Positions 15,097-23,311 of a stretch of 35,036 bases of DNA are shown here, one piece after another; the first letter of the stretch is position 1; every line of letters begins with the position of its first letter. The stretch lies in assembly GCA_025362495.1 (NCBI GenBank), contig JANYGI010000067.1, forward strand, positions 1-35,036, in the 5' to 3' direction. The notes under the pieces are model-generated. The model was not told the DNA's origin and made no database searches. It worked only from the letters and a program-made list of their open reading frames with translations. The stretch comes from Byssovorax sp. (GTDB lineage Bacteria > Myxococcota_A > Polyangia > Polyangiales > Polyangiaceae). Made by a program: the position numbers and the translations under genes.

Positions 15097-16230
15097 ATGG
15101 AAACCGAGACGATCCCCCTCCCCTCACCACTCCCCCTCGATCGCAAGGAGCGGATGAAGCGCTTCGGCGAGGCGATTGACCTGATTCGAGAGCGGGTGGA
15201 AGCGAAGGTCGGCCCCGAGGACGTCACTCACGTGCGCCGCGTCGACCGCTTCTCGCGGGCGATGAAGGTCGTGGGGCGCGTGCTCATTCACCTCAGCGTG
15301 GAGCCCGTCGTCTTCTCGCTCGGCGTCGGCGCGCTCTGGCTGCACAAGCAGCTTCAGGCCACCGAGGTGGGGCACACCGCGCTCCACGGCGCGTACGACA
15401 AGCTGGAGGGCGCCGGGCGCTTCAACTCGAAGACGTTCTCGTGGGACATCCCCATCGACGAGGAGTCGTGGCGCTACGGGCACAACATCCGTCATCATCA
15501 GTACACCAACATCGCCGGAAAGGATCCCGACATCCACTTTGGCCCGGCGCGGCTGACCGAGCACACGCCTCACGCCTGGCACCACCGGATCCAGCTCCCG
15601 TTCATGCTCACCGTGCTGGCCCCGAATTTCACCTTCCTGATGAACCTGCACTTCACCGGGCTCAGCGATGTCTACTTCGGCAACGGGCGCCCGGAGCAGT
15701 TCGACATCCTCCCGGATCGCTCGTGGAAGAGCGTCAAGGAGGCTCACCGCAAGGCCTTCCGCAAGTGGGCTCCTTACTACCTGAAGAACTACGGGTTCTT
15801 TCCGCTGCTCGCCGGGCCGATGTTCTGGAAGGTGCTCCTCGGCAACTGGATGGCCGAGACGATGCGTGACCTCTACTCGGCGGCGACGATCTATTGCGGT
15901 CACGTCGGCGACGACGTCGCCTCGTACGACGAGGGCACGCGCGCGCACGGCCGCGGCGAGTGGTACGCGATGCAGATCGAGTCGACCAACAACTTCGAGG
16001 TGAGCTTGCCTGTCTCGATCCTCTGTGGCGGCCTCGACCGGCAGATCGAGCACCACCTGTTCCCTCGCCTGCCGCCGAACCGGCTGCGCGAGGTGGCCTC
16101 CGAGGTCCGCGCCGTGTGCGAAGAGCACGGCGTCGCCTACCGCACCGCGAGCTGGGGCAGCACGCTCCGGAAGGCCCTCCGCCACATCAACGCGCTGGGA
16201 TTCCGCGACTTCGCTCGCGCCATGGCATGA
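15097..16230 (+). CDS. Membrane fatty acid desaturase
   Basis: 377 residues. ATG 15097, with GGAGAGG upstream. The three histidine boxes of membrane di-iron desaturases are complete: 'HTALH' (His93, His97), 'HNIRHH' (His129, His133, His134) and 'QIEHH' (Gln316, His319, His320). The QxxHH form is typical of acyl-lipid/front-end desaturases. Hydrophobic segments lie at about res. 65-85, 172-195 and 230-250. No N-terminal cytochrome b5 domain is present, so an external ferredoxin or similar electron donor would be needed. It introduces a double bond into membrane acyl chains using O2. It is the first gene of a plus-strand set and is followed 40 bp later by a MerR-type regulator. The promoter at 14997-15024 carries dyads, which suggests regulation. 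Regiospecificity cannot be read from the sequence. Confidence 0.92.
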   Translation: METETIPLPSPLPLDRKERMKRFGEAIDLIRERVEAKVGPEDVTHVRRVDRFSRAMKVVGRVLIHLSVEPVVFSLGVGALWLHKQLQATEVGHTALHGAYDKLEGAGRFNSKTFSWDIPIDEESWRYGHNIRHHQYTNIAGKDPDIHFGPARLTEHTPHAWHHRIQLPFMLTVLAPNFTFLMNLHFTGLSDVYFGNGRPEQFDILPDRSWKSVKEAHRKAFRKWAPYYLKNYGFFPLLAGPMFWKVLLGNWMAETMRDLYSAATIYCGHVGDDVASYDEGTRAHGRGEWYAMQIESTNNFEVSLPVSILCGGLDRQIEHHLFPRLPPNRLREVASEVRAVCEEHGVAYRTASWGSTLRKALRHINALGFRDFARAMA

Positions 16231-16270
16231 CACGGAAGCTCTGCTTTGGTACAAGGCCGGAGCCCAAGCA

Positions 16271-17023
16271 ATGAACCCCACCTCCGAAGAAGCGGCTCCT
16301 GCCGAGTACACGATCGACGAGCTGGCCGCGGCCTCCCGGGTGCCGAGCCGGACCATTCGCTTCTATCAATCGAAGGGCGCGCTCCCTCACCCGCAAATTC
16401 GCGGCCGCGTCGCGATTTACGGGCCCGCGCACCTCGATCGCTTGAAGCTCATCGCCTCGCTCCAGGACCGCGGCCTGCGCATCGACGCCATCCGCGAGCT
16501 GACGTCGCGCATCGACAAGGGCGAGGTCGACGTCAACGAGTGGCTGGGCATCGACGCGCAGCTCCAGGTGCCCTGGGCCGACGATCAACCGCGCACCGCC
16601 ACCGAGGCCGAGCTCTACGATCTCGCCGGCTCGCGGCGCCCGGGGTTGCTGGGCGATCTGCTGCGCGCGAAGCTGGTGAAGCGCCACGGCGACGTGTACC
16701 TGGTGCGGAGCCCGGCGCTCCTGCAAATCGCGGCGAGGCTGGAGTCGGCGGGGATCGATCTCGAGACGGCGACCGGAGGCGCGGAGATCATCCGCAAGCA
16801 CCTGGCGCGCACCGCCGATGATCTGGCAACCTTCTTCTTCAAGCACGCTCGCGAGGCCGGCTCGGACGACTTCGCGGCGGCGTTCCAGGCGCTGCGGCCG
16901 ATGGGCATCGAGGCCGTGCGCGTGGTCTTCGGGCAAGAGATGGAGCGCGTGCTCCGCAAGCTGGTGGAGTCCGGGAAGACTGCCACTCTCCCGACGAAGA
17001 CGAAGAAGCCGAAGAAGGCCTGA
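16271..17023 (+). CDS. MerR-family transcriptional regulator
   Basis: 250 residues. ATG 16271; a GGAG lies 11 bases upstream. The N-terminal winged helix-turn-helix is typical of MerR: 'YTIDELAAASRVPSRTIRFY' split as 'TIDELAAASRVPSRT' then 'IRFYQSKGALP', with 'RGRVAIYGPAHLDRLKLI' forming the wing and 'SLQDRGLRIDAIRELT' the second helical pair (res. 13-85). After a linker a helical domain of about 130 residues follows, different from the short metal-binding tails: no Cys pair, so a metal sensor is unlikely. The C-terminus is Lys-rich ('TKTKKPKKA'). It sits 40 bp after the desaturase and probably shares its transcript, so autoregulation with control of membrane-lipid desaturation is the simplest reading. 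The ligand is unknown. Confidence 0.88.
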   Translation: MNPTSEEAAPAEYTIDELAAASRVPSRTIRFYQSKGALPHPQIRGRVAIYGPAHLDRLKLIASLQDRGLRIDAIRELTSRIDKGEVDVNEWLGIDAQLQVPWADDQPRTATEAELYDLAGSRRPGLLGDLLRAKLVKRHGDVYLVRSPALLQIAARLESAGIDLETATGGAEIIRKHLARTADDLATFFFKHAREAGSDDFAAAFQALRPMGIEAVRVVFGQEMERVLRKLVESGKTATLPTKTKKPKKA

Positions 17024-17203
17024 CGCCCGCGCTCCCATCGCGTGACGACGTGGCCGCGGCGGTCGAGGACCTCGACGAGAAGCCCGCGCGGCGCGGGCCG
17101 TTTCTGCGGCGGTTCCCTCCCGATTGTCGGCGGAGCGCGCTCGCGTTCGCCGAGAACTTGTCCGCCGCTCCCCGCCCTCGCTACTCCCCAGCCTCCCCCT
17201 ACC

Positions 17204-17209
17204 AGGAGG
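17204..17209 (+). promoter_or_regulatory. Ribosome binding site deciding a TTG start
   Basis: AGGAGG at 17204-17209 is a full match to the anti-Shine-Dalgarno and lies six bases before TTG 17216. The open frame extends upstream to about 17042, but that extension has poor composition. The TTG start gives the N-terminus expected for the family. Confidence 0.8.
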
Positions 17210-17215
17210 CCGCGC

Positions 17216-17839
17216 TTGGGAGCACTCAAAGGTTCTATCTCATTCACGAAATTCAAGGCCCGCGGTGAGCTCCCGGAGGGCTTCCGGGACACGTTCATCG
17301 AGCGCCTGCGGCTCCGGGCGTTCCGGCCGCTCTCGCCGCTCGAGGACGCCCCCCAGAGCGTCGGCTGGTGCTCGATCGAGAACCTGCTCGATCTGGAGAT
17401 CGATCACGGCAAGGTCTACTTCGAGACCTACCTCAACATCGGGCTGCGCATCGATACGTGGGTGATCCCCGGATCGCTCTTCAAGGCGCATTTCGCCGAG
17501 GCCGAGCGCGAGCATCTCGCCAAGAAGGGCCGCGAGAAGCTCGGGCGCCAGGAGAAGGAAGAGCTGAAGGCGGTGGTGACCAAGCGGCTCCGCGCGCAGC
17601 TGATGCCGGTGAGCAAACTCATCGATCTCTCGTGGAACCTCGACACCGGCGCGGTGCGGTTCTGGAGCCAGTCGGCGCGCCTGCACGAGCTGCTCGACGA
17701 GATCTTCGAGGACACGTTCAAGCTCACGCTGCTGCCGGAGAGCCCGTACACCACGGCCGCGCGACTCGGCCTCTCGGAGCTGGAGAGCAACGTGTTCGCC
17801 GAGCTCAAGCCGACCGCCTTTCACGTCGCGGTTTTCTGA
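17216..17839 (+). CDS. RdgC-like recombination-associated protein
   Basis: 207 residues from TTG 17216, with a perfect AGGAGG. The opening 'LGALKGSISFTKFKARGELP' and blocks 'LRAFRPLSPLEDAPQSVGWC', 'KVYFETYLNIGLRIDTWVIP', 'LIDLSWNLDTGAVRFWSQS' and 'DTFKLTLLPESPYTTA' are those of RdgC-type proteins in myxobacteria. E. coli RdgC (303 residues) is a ring-forming DNA-binding protein that curbs RecA; this form is about one third shorter but keeps the N-terminal and central parts. The protein is soluble, with basic helices ('KKGREKLGRQEKEELK'). It is followed nine bp later by a 209-residue partner with its own GAGGAG site, so they are probably one operon. RecA modulation here is inferred from the family only. 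Confidence 0.82.
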   Translation: MGALKGSISFTKFKARGELPEGFRDTFIERLRLRAFRPLSPLEDAPQSVGWCSIENLLDLEIDHGKVYFETYLNIGLRIDTWVIPGSLFKAHFAEAEREHLAKKGREKLGRQEKEELKAVVTKRLRAQLMPVSKLIDLSWNLDTGAVRFWSQSARLHELLDEIFEDTFKLTLLPESPYTTAARLGLSELESNVFAELKPTAFHVAVF

Positions 17840-17848
17840 GGAGATTCC

Positions 17849-18478
17849 ATGAATCTTGCTGATCTGATCGAGAAGAAGCGCTTCGTGGGCCGCGAGTTCC
17901 TGGTCTGGCTCTGGTTCGAGAGCGAGATCCTGGAAGGTCGCCTGTCGACGCGCGGCGGGAAGAGCTGTGAGCTGTTCCTGGAGAGCAAGATCACGCTCGT
18001 CCAGGAGAAGGAGAAGAGCCAGCTCGACGGCGCGGTGCCGGCGTCCAGCCCCGAGGCCCACGAGGCCTTGCGGCAAGGCAAGATGCCGACGAAGGCCAAG
18101 CTCCGCGTCACCCGCGGAGAGTTCGAGTACAGCTTCGTGTACGCGGCCGACACGATGGCGCTCTCCACGGTGAAGCTCCCTGCCGTGGTGCGCGAGGAGA
18201 CCGACGAGCAGTTCTACGAGAGAATGTATCTCCTCGAAGAGCTCGAAGCGCAGTTCGACGCCCTCTACGCCGAGTTCGCCGCGCTCCGCATCTCCGCGCT
18301 GTGGGACAGCGAGATCGTGCCGATGATGCGCGCCTGGGTCCACGGCAAAGACGTCGATCTCGCCGTCTATCGCCGCACCCGCGGCCGCGTGGCCCCGCTC
18401 GGAGGGGGCAAGTCGACCCACGAGGAGGCCGAGGTCGACACCGACGCTCCGGTCGTAGAGGCGCGACAGGTCGCCTGA
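17849..18478 (+). CDS. Partner protein of the RdgC-like gene, unknown
   Basis: 209 residues. ATG 17849, preceded by GAGGAG; the gap from the RdgC-like stop is nine bp. No known domain is assigned. The N-terminus 'LADLIEKKRFVGREFLVWLW' and 'FESEILEGRLSTRGGKSCEL' resembles the start of an RdgC-like strand/helix arrangement. The middle has 'TRGEFEYSFVYAADTMALST' then 'VKLPAVVREETDEQFYERM', and the C-terminal third holds a charged helix of coiled-coil type ('YLLEELEAQFDALYAEFAAL'), ending in an acidic tail. The protein is soluble. The tight pairing and similar composition suggest it works with the RdgC-like protein on DNA, possibly as the other half of a split RdgC. This is speculation, and structure comparison would decide it. 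Confidence 0.78.
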   Translation: MNLADLIEKKRFVGREFLVWLWFESEILEGRLSTRGGKSCELFLESKITLVQEKEKSQLDGAVPASSPEAHEALRQGKMPTKAKLRVTRGEFEYSFVYAADTMALSTVKLPAVVREETDEQFYERMYLLEELEAQFDALYAEFAALRISALWDSEIVPMMRAWVHGKDVDLAVYRRTRGRVAPLGGGKSTHEEAEVDTDAPVVEARQVA

Positions 18479-18501
18479 GCCCAATCGCGCTCCTTTTCCG
18501 G

Positions 18502-18639
18502 TGTGGGGCGGGCCTCCGTGCCCGCCGCATGGACCACCCAGAGCCTCCAGAGCCGCGGGGATCTGCTCCAGAGCGGATCCCGATCAGGTCTGGGTCGCTG
18601 GAGAGACTCCATGTGGCGGGCACGGAGGCCCGCCCCACA
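18502..18639. repeat. Long inverted repeat (32-bp arms, 74-bp loop)
   Basis: The arm at 18502-18533 is the reverse complement of 18608-18639 at 31 of 32 positions; the only mismatch is at 18527. The arms read TGTGGGGCGGGCC...GCCGCATGGA and TCCATGTGGCGGG...CGCCCCACA. The 74-bp loop contains shorter imperfect dyads around CTCCAGAG. It lies between the RdgC operon and the rtcB remnant. It looks like a REP/MITE-type intergenic element; arms of this general GC-rich composition are seen scattered in many genomes, but copy number cannot be judged from one window. Confidence 0.85.
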
Positions 18640-18703
18640 TCAGATCAGAGGGAGAACGGAGGAGATCGGGTTGGAGCGACTGGAAGAGTGTTGATTCGGC
18701 TCG

Positions 18704-18992
18704 TCAGCCCTTGATGCACATCACTTGCTTGAGCTCGGTGATCGACCGCGCCCATGCCACAGCCGATGTCGACGCCCACGGCCGCCGGGGAGACAGCGCC
18801 CTTCATGGCGATCACCGATCCCACGGTGGCGCCTTTTCCATAATGCACGTCCGGCATCGCCGCGACGTGGTGGAACACCCAGGGCAGCGCGCTGATGTTG
18901 CGGAGCTGATCGAGGGCGACGGCCTCGACCTCGTGAGGGCGGGTCCAGAGGCGGATATCGACGTTCTGACCTTTGATCTGCGCGAGCGACAT
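18704..18992 (-). pseudogene. rtcB: Internally deleted RtcB RNA ligase remnant
   Basis: ATG 18992, with GGGAGGAG upstream, starts a clear RtcB N-terminus: 'VDIRLWTRPHEVEAVAL', 'MPDVHYGKG' (res. 46-54), 'GSVIAMKGAVSPAAVGVDIG', 'CGMGAV' (78-83), including the metal-ligand positions Asp75 and Cys78. After Val83 homology stops. In the next frame, right at the junction (about 18744), the sequence reads 'SITELKQVMCIKG' followed by stop at 18704. That is the family's C-terminal end (the 'QVVCVKG' type). So about 300-400 central codons, including the guanylylated His, are missing, and the ends are joined out of frame. As read, the product would be a non-catalytic peptide. Intact RtcB joins 2',3'-cyclic phosphate and 5'-OH RNA ends. 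Confidence 0.85.
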
Positions 18993-19106
18993 GGGGGAAG
19001 TCTCCTCCCGTGGGCGAAATTACCGGCCGCAGTATACGCGGCACGCCCGGAAAGGCACGCTGCGATGCTTCGCGCGCCGGGGGCGAGGGAGTAGGCTCCG
19101 CCGACC

Positions 19107-21920
19107 ATGAAGCGAAGCTCGATTTCGAGGCTGATCGGCGCATCGGCCCTCGTCGCGGCGACGGCGTGCTCTCCGGCGCAGGACGCGCACGAACACCACC
19201 CGGCGAATGGAGCGCCGTTGAAGGGGCCGATCGCCCCGTTCGTTCGCGGGCCGGCGTCGCTTCAAGGCGTGACGCCCCCGGTCGGACGGCTGCCTCCCGA
19301 GGTGCGGCCGACCCATGTCGCTCTCTCGCTCGTCATCGATCCGGGAACACCGAATTTTCAAGGCTCGATCGACATCGACGTCCAGCTCGACGACGCGCGC
19401 GACATCCTCTGGATCCACGGGCGCGATCTCCGACCGAAGCTTGTGACCATCGTCCCGGCGGGGGGCCCGCCGCTCGAGACGCGGTGGGATCAGGTCACGC
19501 CGGCAGGCCTCGTGGCGCTGCGGCCCGCGGCGCGGATCGAGCCGGGAAAGGCTACCATTCACGTCGAGTACGAGGGCACGTTCGGCGATCGCCAAGAGGG
19601 CCTCTTCCGCGTGACGCGCGGCGCCGATCATTATGCCTTCACCCAGTTCGAGCCGACGTTCGCGCGGCGCGCGTTCCCGTCGTTCGACGAGCCCGCGTTC
19701 AAGGCCCCCTTCGACGTGACGCTCTTCGTGCCGAAGGGCGACGCCGTGGTGTCCAACGGCGCCGAAACGGGCCGGAGCGCCGCGCCGGGCGGGCGCGAGC
19801 GGGTGACGTTCGCGACCACCGAGAAGCTGCCGAGCTACCTCGTCGCGTTCGCGGTGGGGCCATTCGACGTGGTCAATGCGCCGGCGATCCCCGCGAGCGC
19901 GACGCGCCCTGTCGCGGTGCCGCTGCGAGGCTTCGCGGCGCGCGGGCGCGGGCCGGAGATCGCCTATGCGCTGGCCAACACCGGGCCGATCCTGGCGGCG
20001 ATCGAGGGGTATCTCGGCGTGCCGTACCCGTACGCCAAGCTCGATCTGATCGCCGTCCCCGAGAAGCGCGGCGCGATGGAGAACGCCGGCGCGGTGACGT
20101 TCGGTGAGCCGCTCTTGCTGCTCGACGCGAAGACCGCGACCGTCGGGCAGGAGCAGGCGCTGATCAGCGTGACGGCGCACGAGCTTTCGCACCAGTGGTT
20201 CGGTGATCTCGTGACGATGCCGTGGTGGGACGATCTCTGGCTCAACGAGGCCTTCGCGACGTGGATGGCGCGGAAGATCACCGGGCAGATCCGGCCCGAG
20301 TACGACGCGCCGGCGCGCGCGGTCGAGGCCACCCACGGCGCCATGGACTACGACGTCCTCGCGAGCGCGCGAGCGATCCGCCAGCCGATCACCGGCGATG
20401 ACGACATCTACAATGCGTTCGACGGCATCACCTACCAGAAGGGCGCGGGGGTGATCGGGATGTTCGAGGAGAACGTGGGGCCGAAGGTGTTCGAGGCCGG
20501 CCTCCACGCGTACCTCGAGCAGCACCGTCACGCGAACGCGACCGAGGCCGATCTGATGCAAGCGATCTCCACGGCGGCGGGGCGCGACGTGGCGACGCCG
20601 TTCCGCAGCTTCCTGTTCCAGAAGGGCGTGCCCTTCGTCGAGGCGACGCTCTCGTGCGGCAAGCAGCCGGCGCTTTCGCTCCACCAGGGGCCGTTCCTCC
20701 CGGCGGGGCGGGCGTCGGCCGAGTCGATGGTGTGGAAGATCCCGGTTTGCGCGCGCTACGACGCGGGATCCGGCGCGAAGACGGCCTGCACCGTGATGAC
20801 GACGATGGACGCGACGCTGCCGCTCGATGCCGCGAAGTGCCCTGCGTGGGTGATGCCGAACGCGGGCGGGGTCGGGTATTACCGCTGGTCGCTACCGCGC
20901 GCGGCGCTGAAGCAGCTCGCCGAGAAGGGCTATCCCGCGCTGACGTCGGCCGAGCGACTGAGCTTCGCCGAGAGCGTGCGATCGGGCGCGATCAACGGGC
21001 GGATCCCGATGGCCGACGCGCTCGACGCGCTCGCGCCGTTCGCCGACGATCCCAGCCGCGCGGTGGCCGACGTGCCGATGGCGCTGCTGCGCGATGGTCG
21101 CGAGTGGATCAGCGACGACGCGAAGGCGCTGCGCGCGTTCGAGGCCTTCGGCGGCGATCTCTACGCACCGGCGCGCAAGGCGCTCGGGTGGGAGCCCGCG
21201 AAGGGCGCGGCCCCGGACGGCGATCGCTCGCTGCTGCGGCGCGACGTGATCAACTTCGTGGCGTGGACGGCGCGCGATCCCGGGCTGCGGCGCGAGGCCG
21301 CGGAGCGCGGGCGCGCGTACGTGGGCTTCGGCAAGGACGGGGCGATCCACGACGACGCCGTGGACCGCCAGCTCGCCGCGACGGCAATGCGGATCGCCGG
21401 AGCCGAGGGCGACGCGGCGCTGTTCGACGCGCTGCTCGCGGAGCTCGCGAAGACCGAGAAAGAGATCGTGCGCGAGCGGATCCTCGCGGCGCTGACGGCC
21501 TCGACGCGGCCCGAGCTCTCGGCGCGCGCGCTCGATCTGACCTTCGATTCGCGGCTCCGCGGCGACGAGGCCCTCGCGCCGCTGAACGGCCAGCTCGCCC
21601 TGCCCGAGACGCGCGACGCGGCGTGGACGTGGCTCGAAGGGCACGTCGACGCGGTGCTCGCGCGGCTGCCCCCGGGGCGCGCGGCGCGGCTCGCGTGGGC
21701 CGGTGCGGTGTTCTGCGACGCGGCCCACGCCGAGGCGATCCAGCGGCTCTTCGGCGACCGGGCGAAGAAGCTCGACGGCGGGCCGCGCGAGATCGCCGGC
21801 GCGGTCGAGAGCGTCCGCCTGTGCGCGGCGCGACGCGACGCCGCGGGCCCGGCGCTGCGCGCGCTCTTCAGCGGAGCGAAGCGGCCGACGGTGCATCACG
21901 CCGTGAAGCCCGGACGCTGA
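19107..21920 (+). CDS. M1-family zinc aminopeptidase, lipoprotein
   Basis: 937 residues. ATG 19107. A signal peptide ends at Cys21 ('LVAATAC'), so it is probably lipid-anchored and faces the periplasm or outside. The M1 order is intact: an N-terminal beta domain (about 60-240), exopeptidase motif 'GAMEN' (322-326), zinc motif 'HELSH' (His358, Glu359, His362) with third ligand Glu381 in 'NEAFATW', and a downstream Tyr in 'DGITYQKGAGVI', which fits the catalytic Tyr. The C-terminal 400 residues form an ERAP1-type helical array rich in Ala/Arg. The enzyme removes N-terminal residues from peptides, in line with predatory or proteolytic nutrition and with the POT peptide transporter 5 kb away, though no operon links them. 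Length is normal for the family. Active-site residues are all present. Confidence 0.95.
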   Translation: MKRSSISRLIGASALVAATACSPAQDAHEHHPANGAPLKGPIAPFVRGPASLQGVTPPVGRLPPEVRPTHVALSLVIDPGTPNFQGSIDIDVQLDDARDILWIHGRDLRPKLVTIVPAGGPPLETRWDQVTPAGLVALRPAARIEPGKATIHVEYEGTFGDRQEGLFRVTRGADHYAFTQFEPTFARRAFPSFDEPAFKAPFDVTLFVPKGDAVVSNGAETGRSAAPGGRERVTFATTEKLPSYLVAFAVGPFDVVNAPAIPASATRPVAVPLRGFAARGRGPEIAYALANTGPILAAIEGYLGVPYPYAKLDLIAVPEKRGAMENAGAVTFGEPLLLLDAKTATVGQEQALISVTAHELSHQWFGDLVTMPWWDDLWLNEAFATWMARKITGQIRPEYDAPARAVEATHGAMDYDVLASARAIRQPITGDDDIYNAFDGITYQKGAGVIGMFEENVGPKVFEAGLHAYLEQHRHANATEADLMQAISTAAGRDVATPFRSFLFQKGVPFVEATLSCGKQPALSLHQGPFLPAGRASAESMVWKIPVCARYDAGSGAKTACTVMTTMDATLPLDAAKCPAWVMPNAGGVGYYRWSLPRAALKQLAEKGYPALTSAERLSFAESVRSGAINGRIPMADALDALAPFADDPSRAVADVPMALLRDGREWISDDAKALRAFEAFGGDLYAPARKALGWEPAKGAAPDGDRSLLRRDVINFVAWTARDPGLRREAAERGRAYVGFGKDGAIHDDAVDRQLAATAMRIAGAEGDAALFDALLAELAKTEKEIVRERILAALTASTRPELSARALDLTFDSRLRGDEALAPLNGQLALPETRDAAWTWLEGHVDAVLARLPPGRAARLAWAGAVFCDAAHAEAIQRLFGDRAKKLDGGPREIAGAVESVRLCAARRDAAGPALRALFSGAKRPTVHHAVKPGR

Positions 21921-22035
21921 GAGGGAATCTCCGGGTCGACCAACGGACGGCGTCGCGTCGCCTGAAACGGCGGCGCGTCGCGACCATCGAACTCGCGGTG
22001 AACCTCCTTTGTCCGCGTCCGCGGGCCTGGAAAAA

Positions 22036-22066
22036 CCGCGGAAGCCGGCGAGCCGGCGCTCCGCGG
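22036..22066 (+). promoter_or_regulatory. Strong hairpin in the leader before the GNAT gene
   Basis: CCGCGG at 22036-22041 and 22061-22066 enclose GCCGGC (22044-22049) and GCCGGC (22052-22057). A second small dyad, GAGAG/CTCTC (22066-22076), follows. They lie between the aminopeptidase stop and the GNAT gene's GAGGAG site, so they may terminate the first transcript or shape the leader of the second. The A5 run just before (22031-22035) reads as a T-tract only on the minus strand. Confidence 0.5.
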
Positions 22067-22090
22067 AGAGGCTCTCTTCGAGGAGATATC

Positions 22091-23311
22091 ATGTCTTTGT
22101 CGTGGTCGATCGTCTCCGATTTACGGCAGCTCGAGGGGCTGGCCGACGCCTGGAGAGGGCTGCTCGCGCGGAGCGGGTCCGATGAGCCCATGCTCTCTCC
22201 CGACTGGCTGCTGCCGTGGTGGCGGCGGTTCGGCGGCGAGGGCGGACGCGAGCTGCGCGTGGGCGTGGCGCACCGCGGGGACACCCTCGTCGGCCTCGTG
22301 CCGCTGCTCGGGCGCTGGCACTGGTACGCGCTCGGGATCCCGTTCCGCCGGCTCGAGCTCCTGGGGACGGGCGAGGCCGAGAAGGACGAGGTCTGCTCCG
22401 AGTACCTCAACGTGATCACCGAGCGCGGCGCCGAGGAAGAGCTCGTCGCGGCGCTCGCCGACGCGCTCGCTCGCAACGTGTTCGGGGCGTGGGACGAGCT
22501 CGTCCTCGGAGGGCTCGACGGGACCTCGCCGCTGCCCGGGCAGCTCGCGACCGAGCTCCGCAAGCGGGGCGCCGAGGCGGCGATCGAGGAGACCGAGGTC
22601 GCGCGCTTCATCCCGCTCCCCGCGACGTGGGAGGCTTATTTACAAGGACTTCCAGCGACGAGCCGCTACCTCGTCACCCGCTCCCTGCGCGAGTTCGAGC
22701 GCTGGGCCGGCGACGGCTTCGAGCGGCACGAGGTGACGACGCGCGCCGAGCTCGTCGAGGGTCGGCGCGTGCTCCTCGCTCTCCACGGGAGCCGCTGGGG
22801 CGACGAGGGCGCGTTCGCGTCGCCGCGCTTCGACGCCTTCCACGAGGACGTTATGCCGGCGCTGCTCGATCGCGGCGCGCTCGATCTGTCGTGGATCTGC
22901 GCGCGCGGCGAGCCGGTCGCGGCGCTCTACAACGTGCGGTGGCGCGGCAAGATCTACTCGTACCAGTGCGGGCGCCGGCTCGACTTGCCCCGCGAGATCC
23001 GGCCCGGCATCGTGATCCACGCCCACGCGATCCGCGGGGCGATCGCCGCCGGAATGCGCGAGTACGATTTCCTCGGGGGGAGCTCGCAGTACAAGCGCAA
23101 GCTCGCGTCGGCGAGCCGCCCGCTGGTGCGCCTGCGCGCGGCGCGGCGCGGGCTGCGCGAGACGGCGCGCCTGGTCGCGGAGGGGATGACGACCGCGGCG
23201 CGCCTCGGTCGCTCGATGGTGCGCGAGCGGGTGCTGGCGCGTCGATCGCGATCGGGATCACGATCACGATCCCCTTCGAACGAGGCGCCGCGCGAGGAGG
23301 AGACGCGATGA
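22091..23311 (+). CDS. GNAT-fold acyltransferase, CelD/BcsL-like (FemAB-related)
   Basis: 406 residues. ATG 22091 with GAGGAG upstream. N-terminal block 'WRGLLARSGSDEPMLSPDWL' then 'LPWWRRFGGEGGREL' and 'GLVPLLGRW', the C-terminal GNAT half 'WEAYLQGLPATSRYLVTRSL' and 'MREYDFLGGSSQYKRKLAS', are typical of CelD/BcsL-type proteins. Such proteins transfer acyl or aminoacyl groups in exopolysaccharide or envelope synthesis, and a link to surface polysaccharide is supported by the next gene. The C-terminus ends in an Arg/Ser-rich tail (about 375-406) that is unusual in composition and may be disordered. The stop overlaps the next start (ATGA at 23308-23311), so the two are translationally coupled. 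Substrate unknown. Confidence 0.85.
   Translation: MSLSWSIVSDLRQLEGLADAWRGLLARSGSDEPMLSPDWLLPWWRRFGGEGGRELRVGVAHRGDTLVGLVPLLGRWHWYALGIPFRRLELLGTGEAEKDEVCSEYLNVITERGAEEELVAALADALARNVFGAWDELVLGGLDGTSPLPGQLATELRKRGAEAAIEETEVARFIPLPATWEAYLQGLPATSRYLVTRSLREFERWAGDGFERHEVTTRAELVEGRRVLLALHGSRWGDEGAFASPRFDAFHEDVMPALLDRGALDLSWICARGEPVAALYNVRWRGKIYSYQCGRRLDLPREIRPGIVIHAHAIRGAIAAGMREYDFLGGSSQYKRKLASASRPLVRLRAARRGLRETARLVAEGMTTAARLGRSMVRERVLARRSRSGSRSRSPSNEAPREEETR

Noticed and set aside
18501-19094. Plus-strand frame across the inverted repeat and rtcB remnant
   Set aside because: Arises from the repeat arms and from the antisense of the rtcB remnant.
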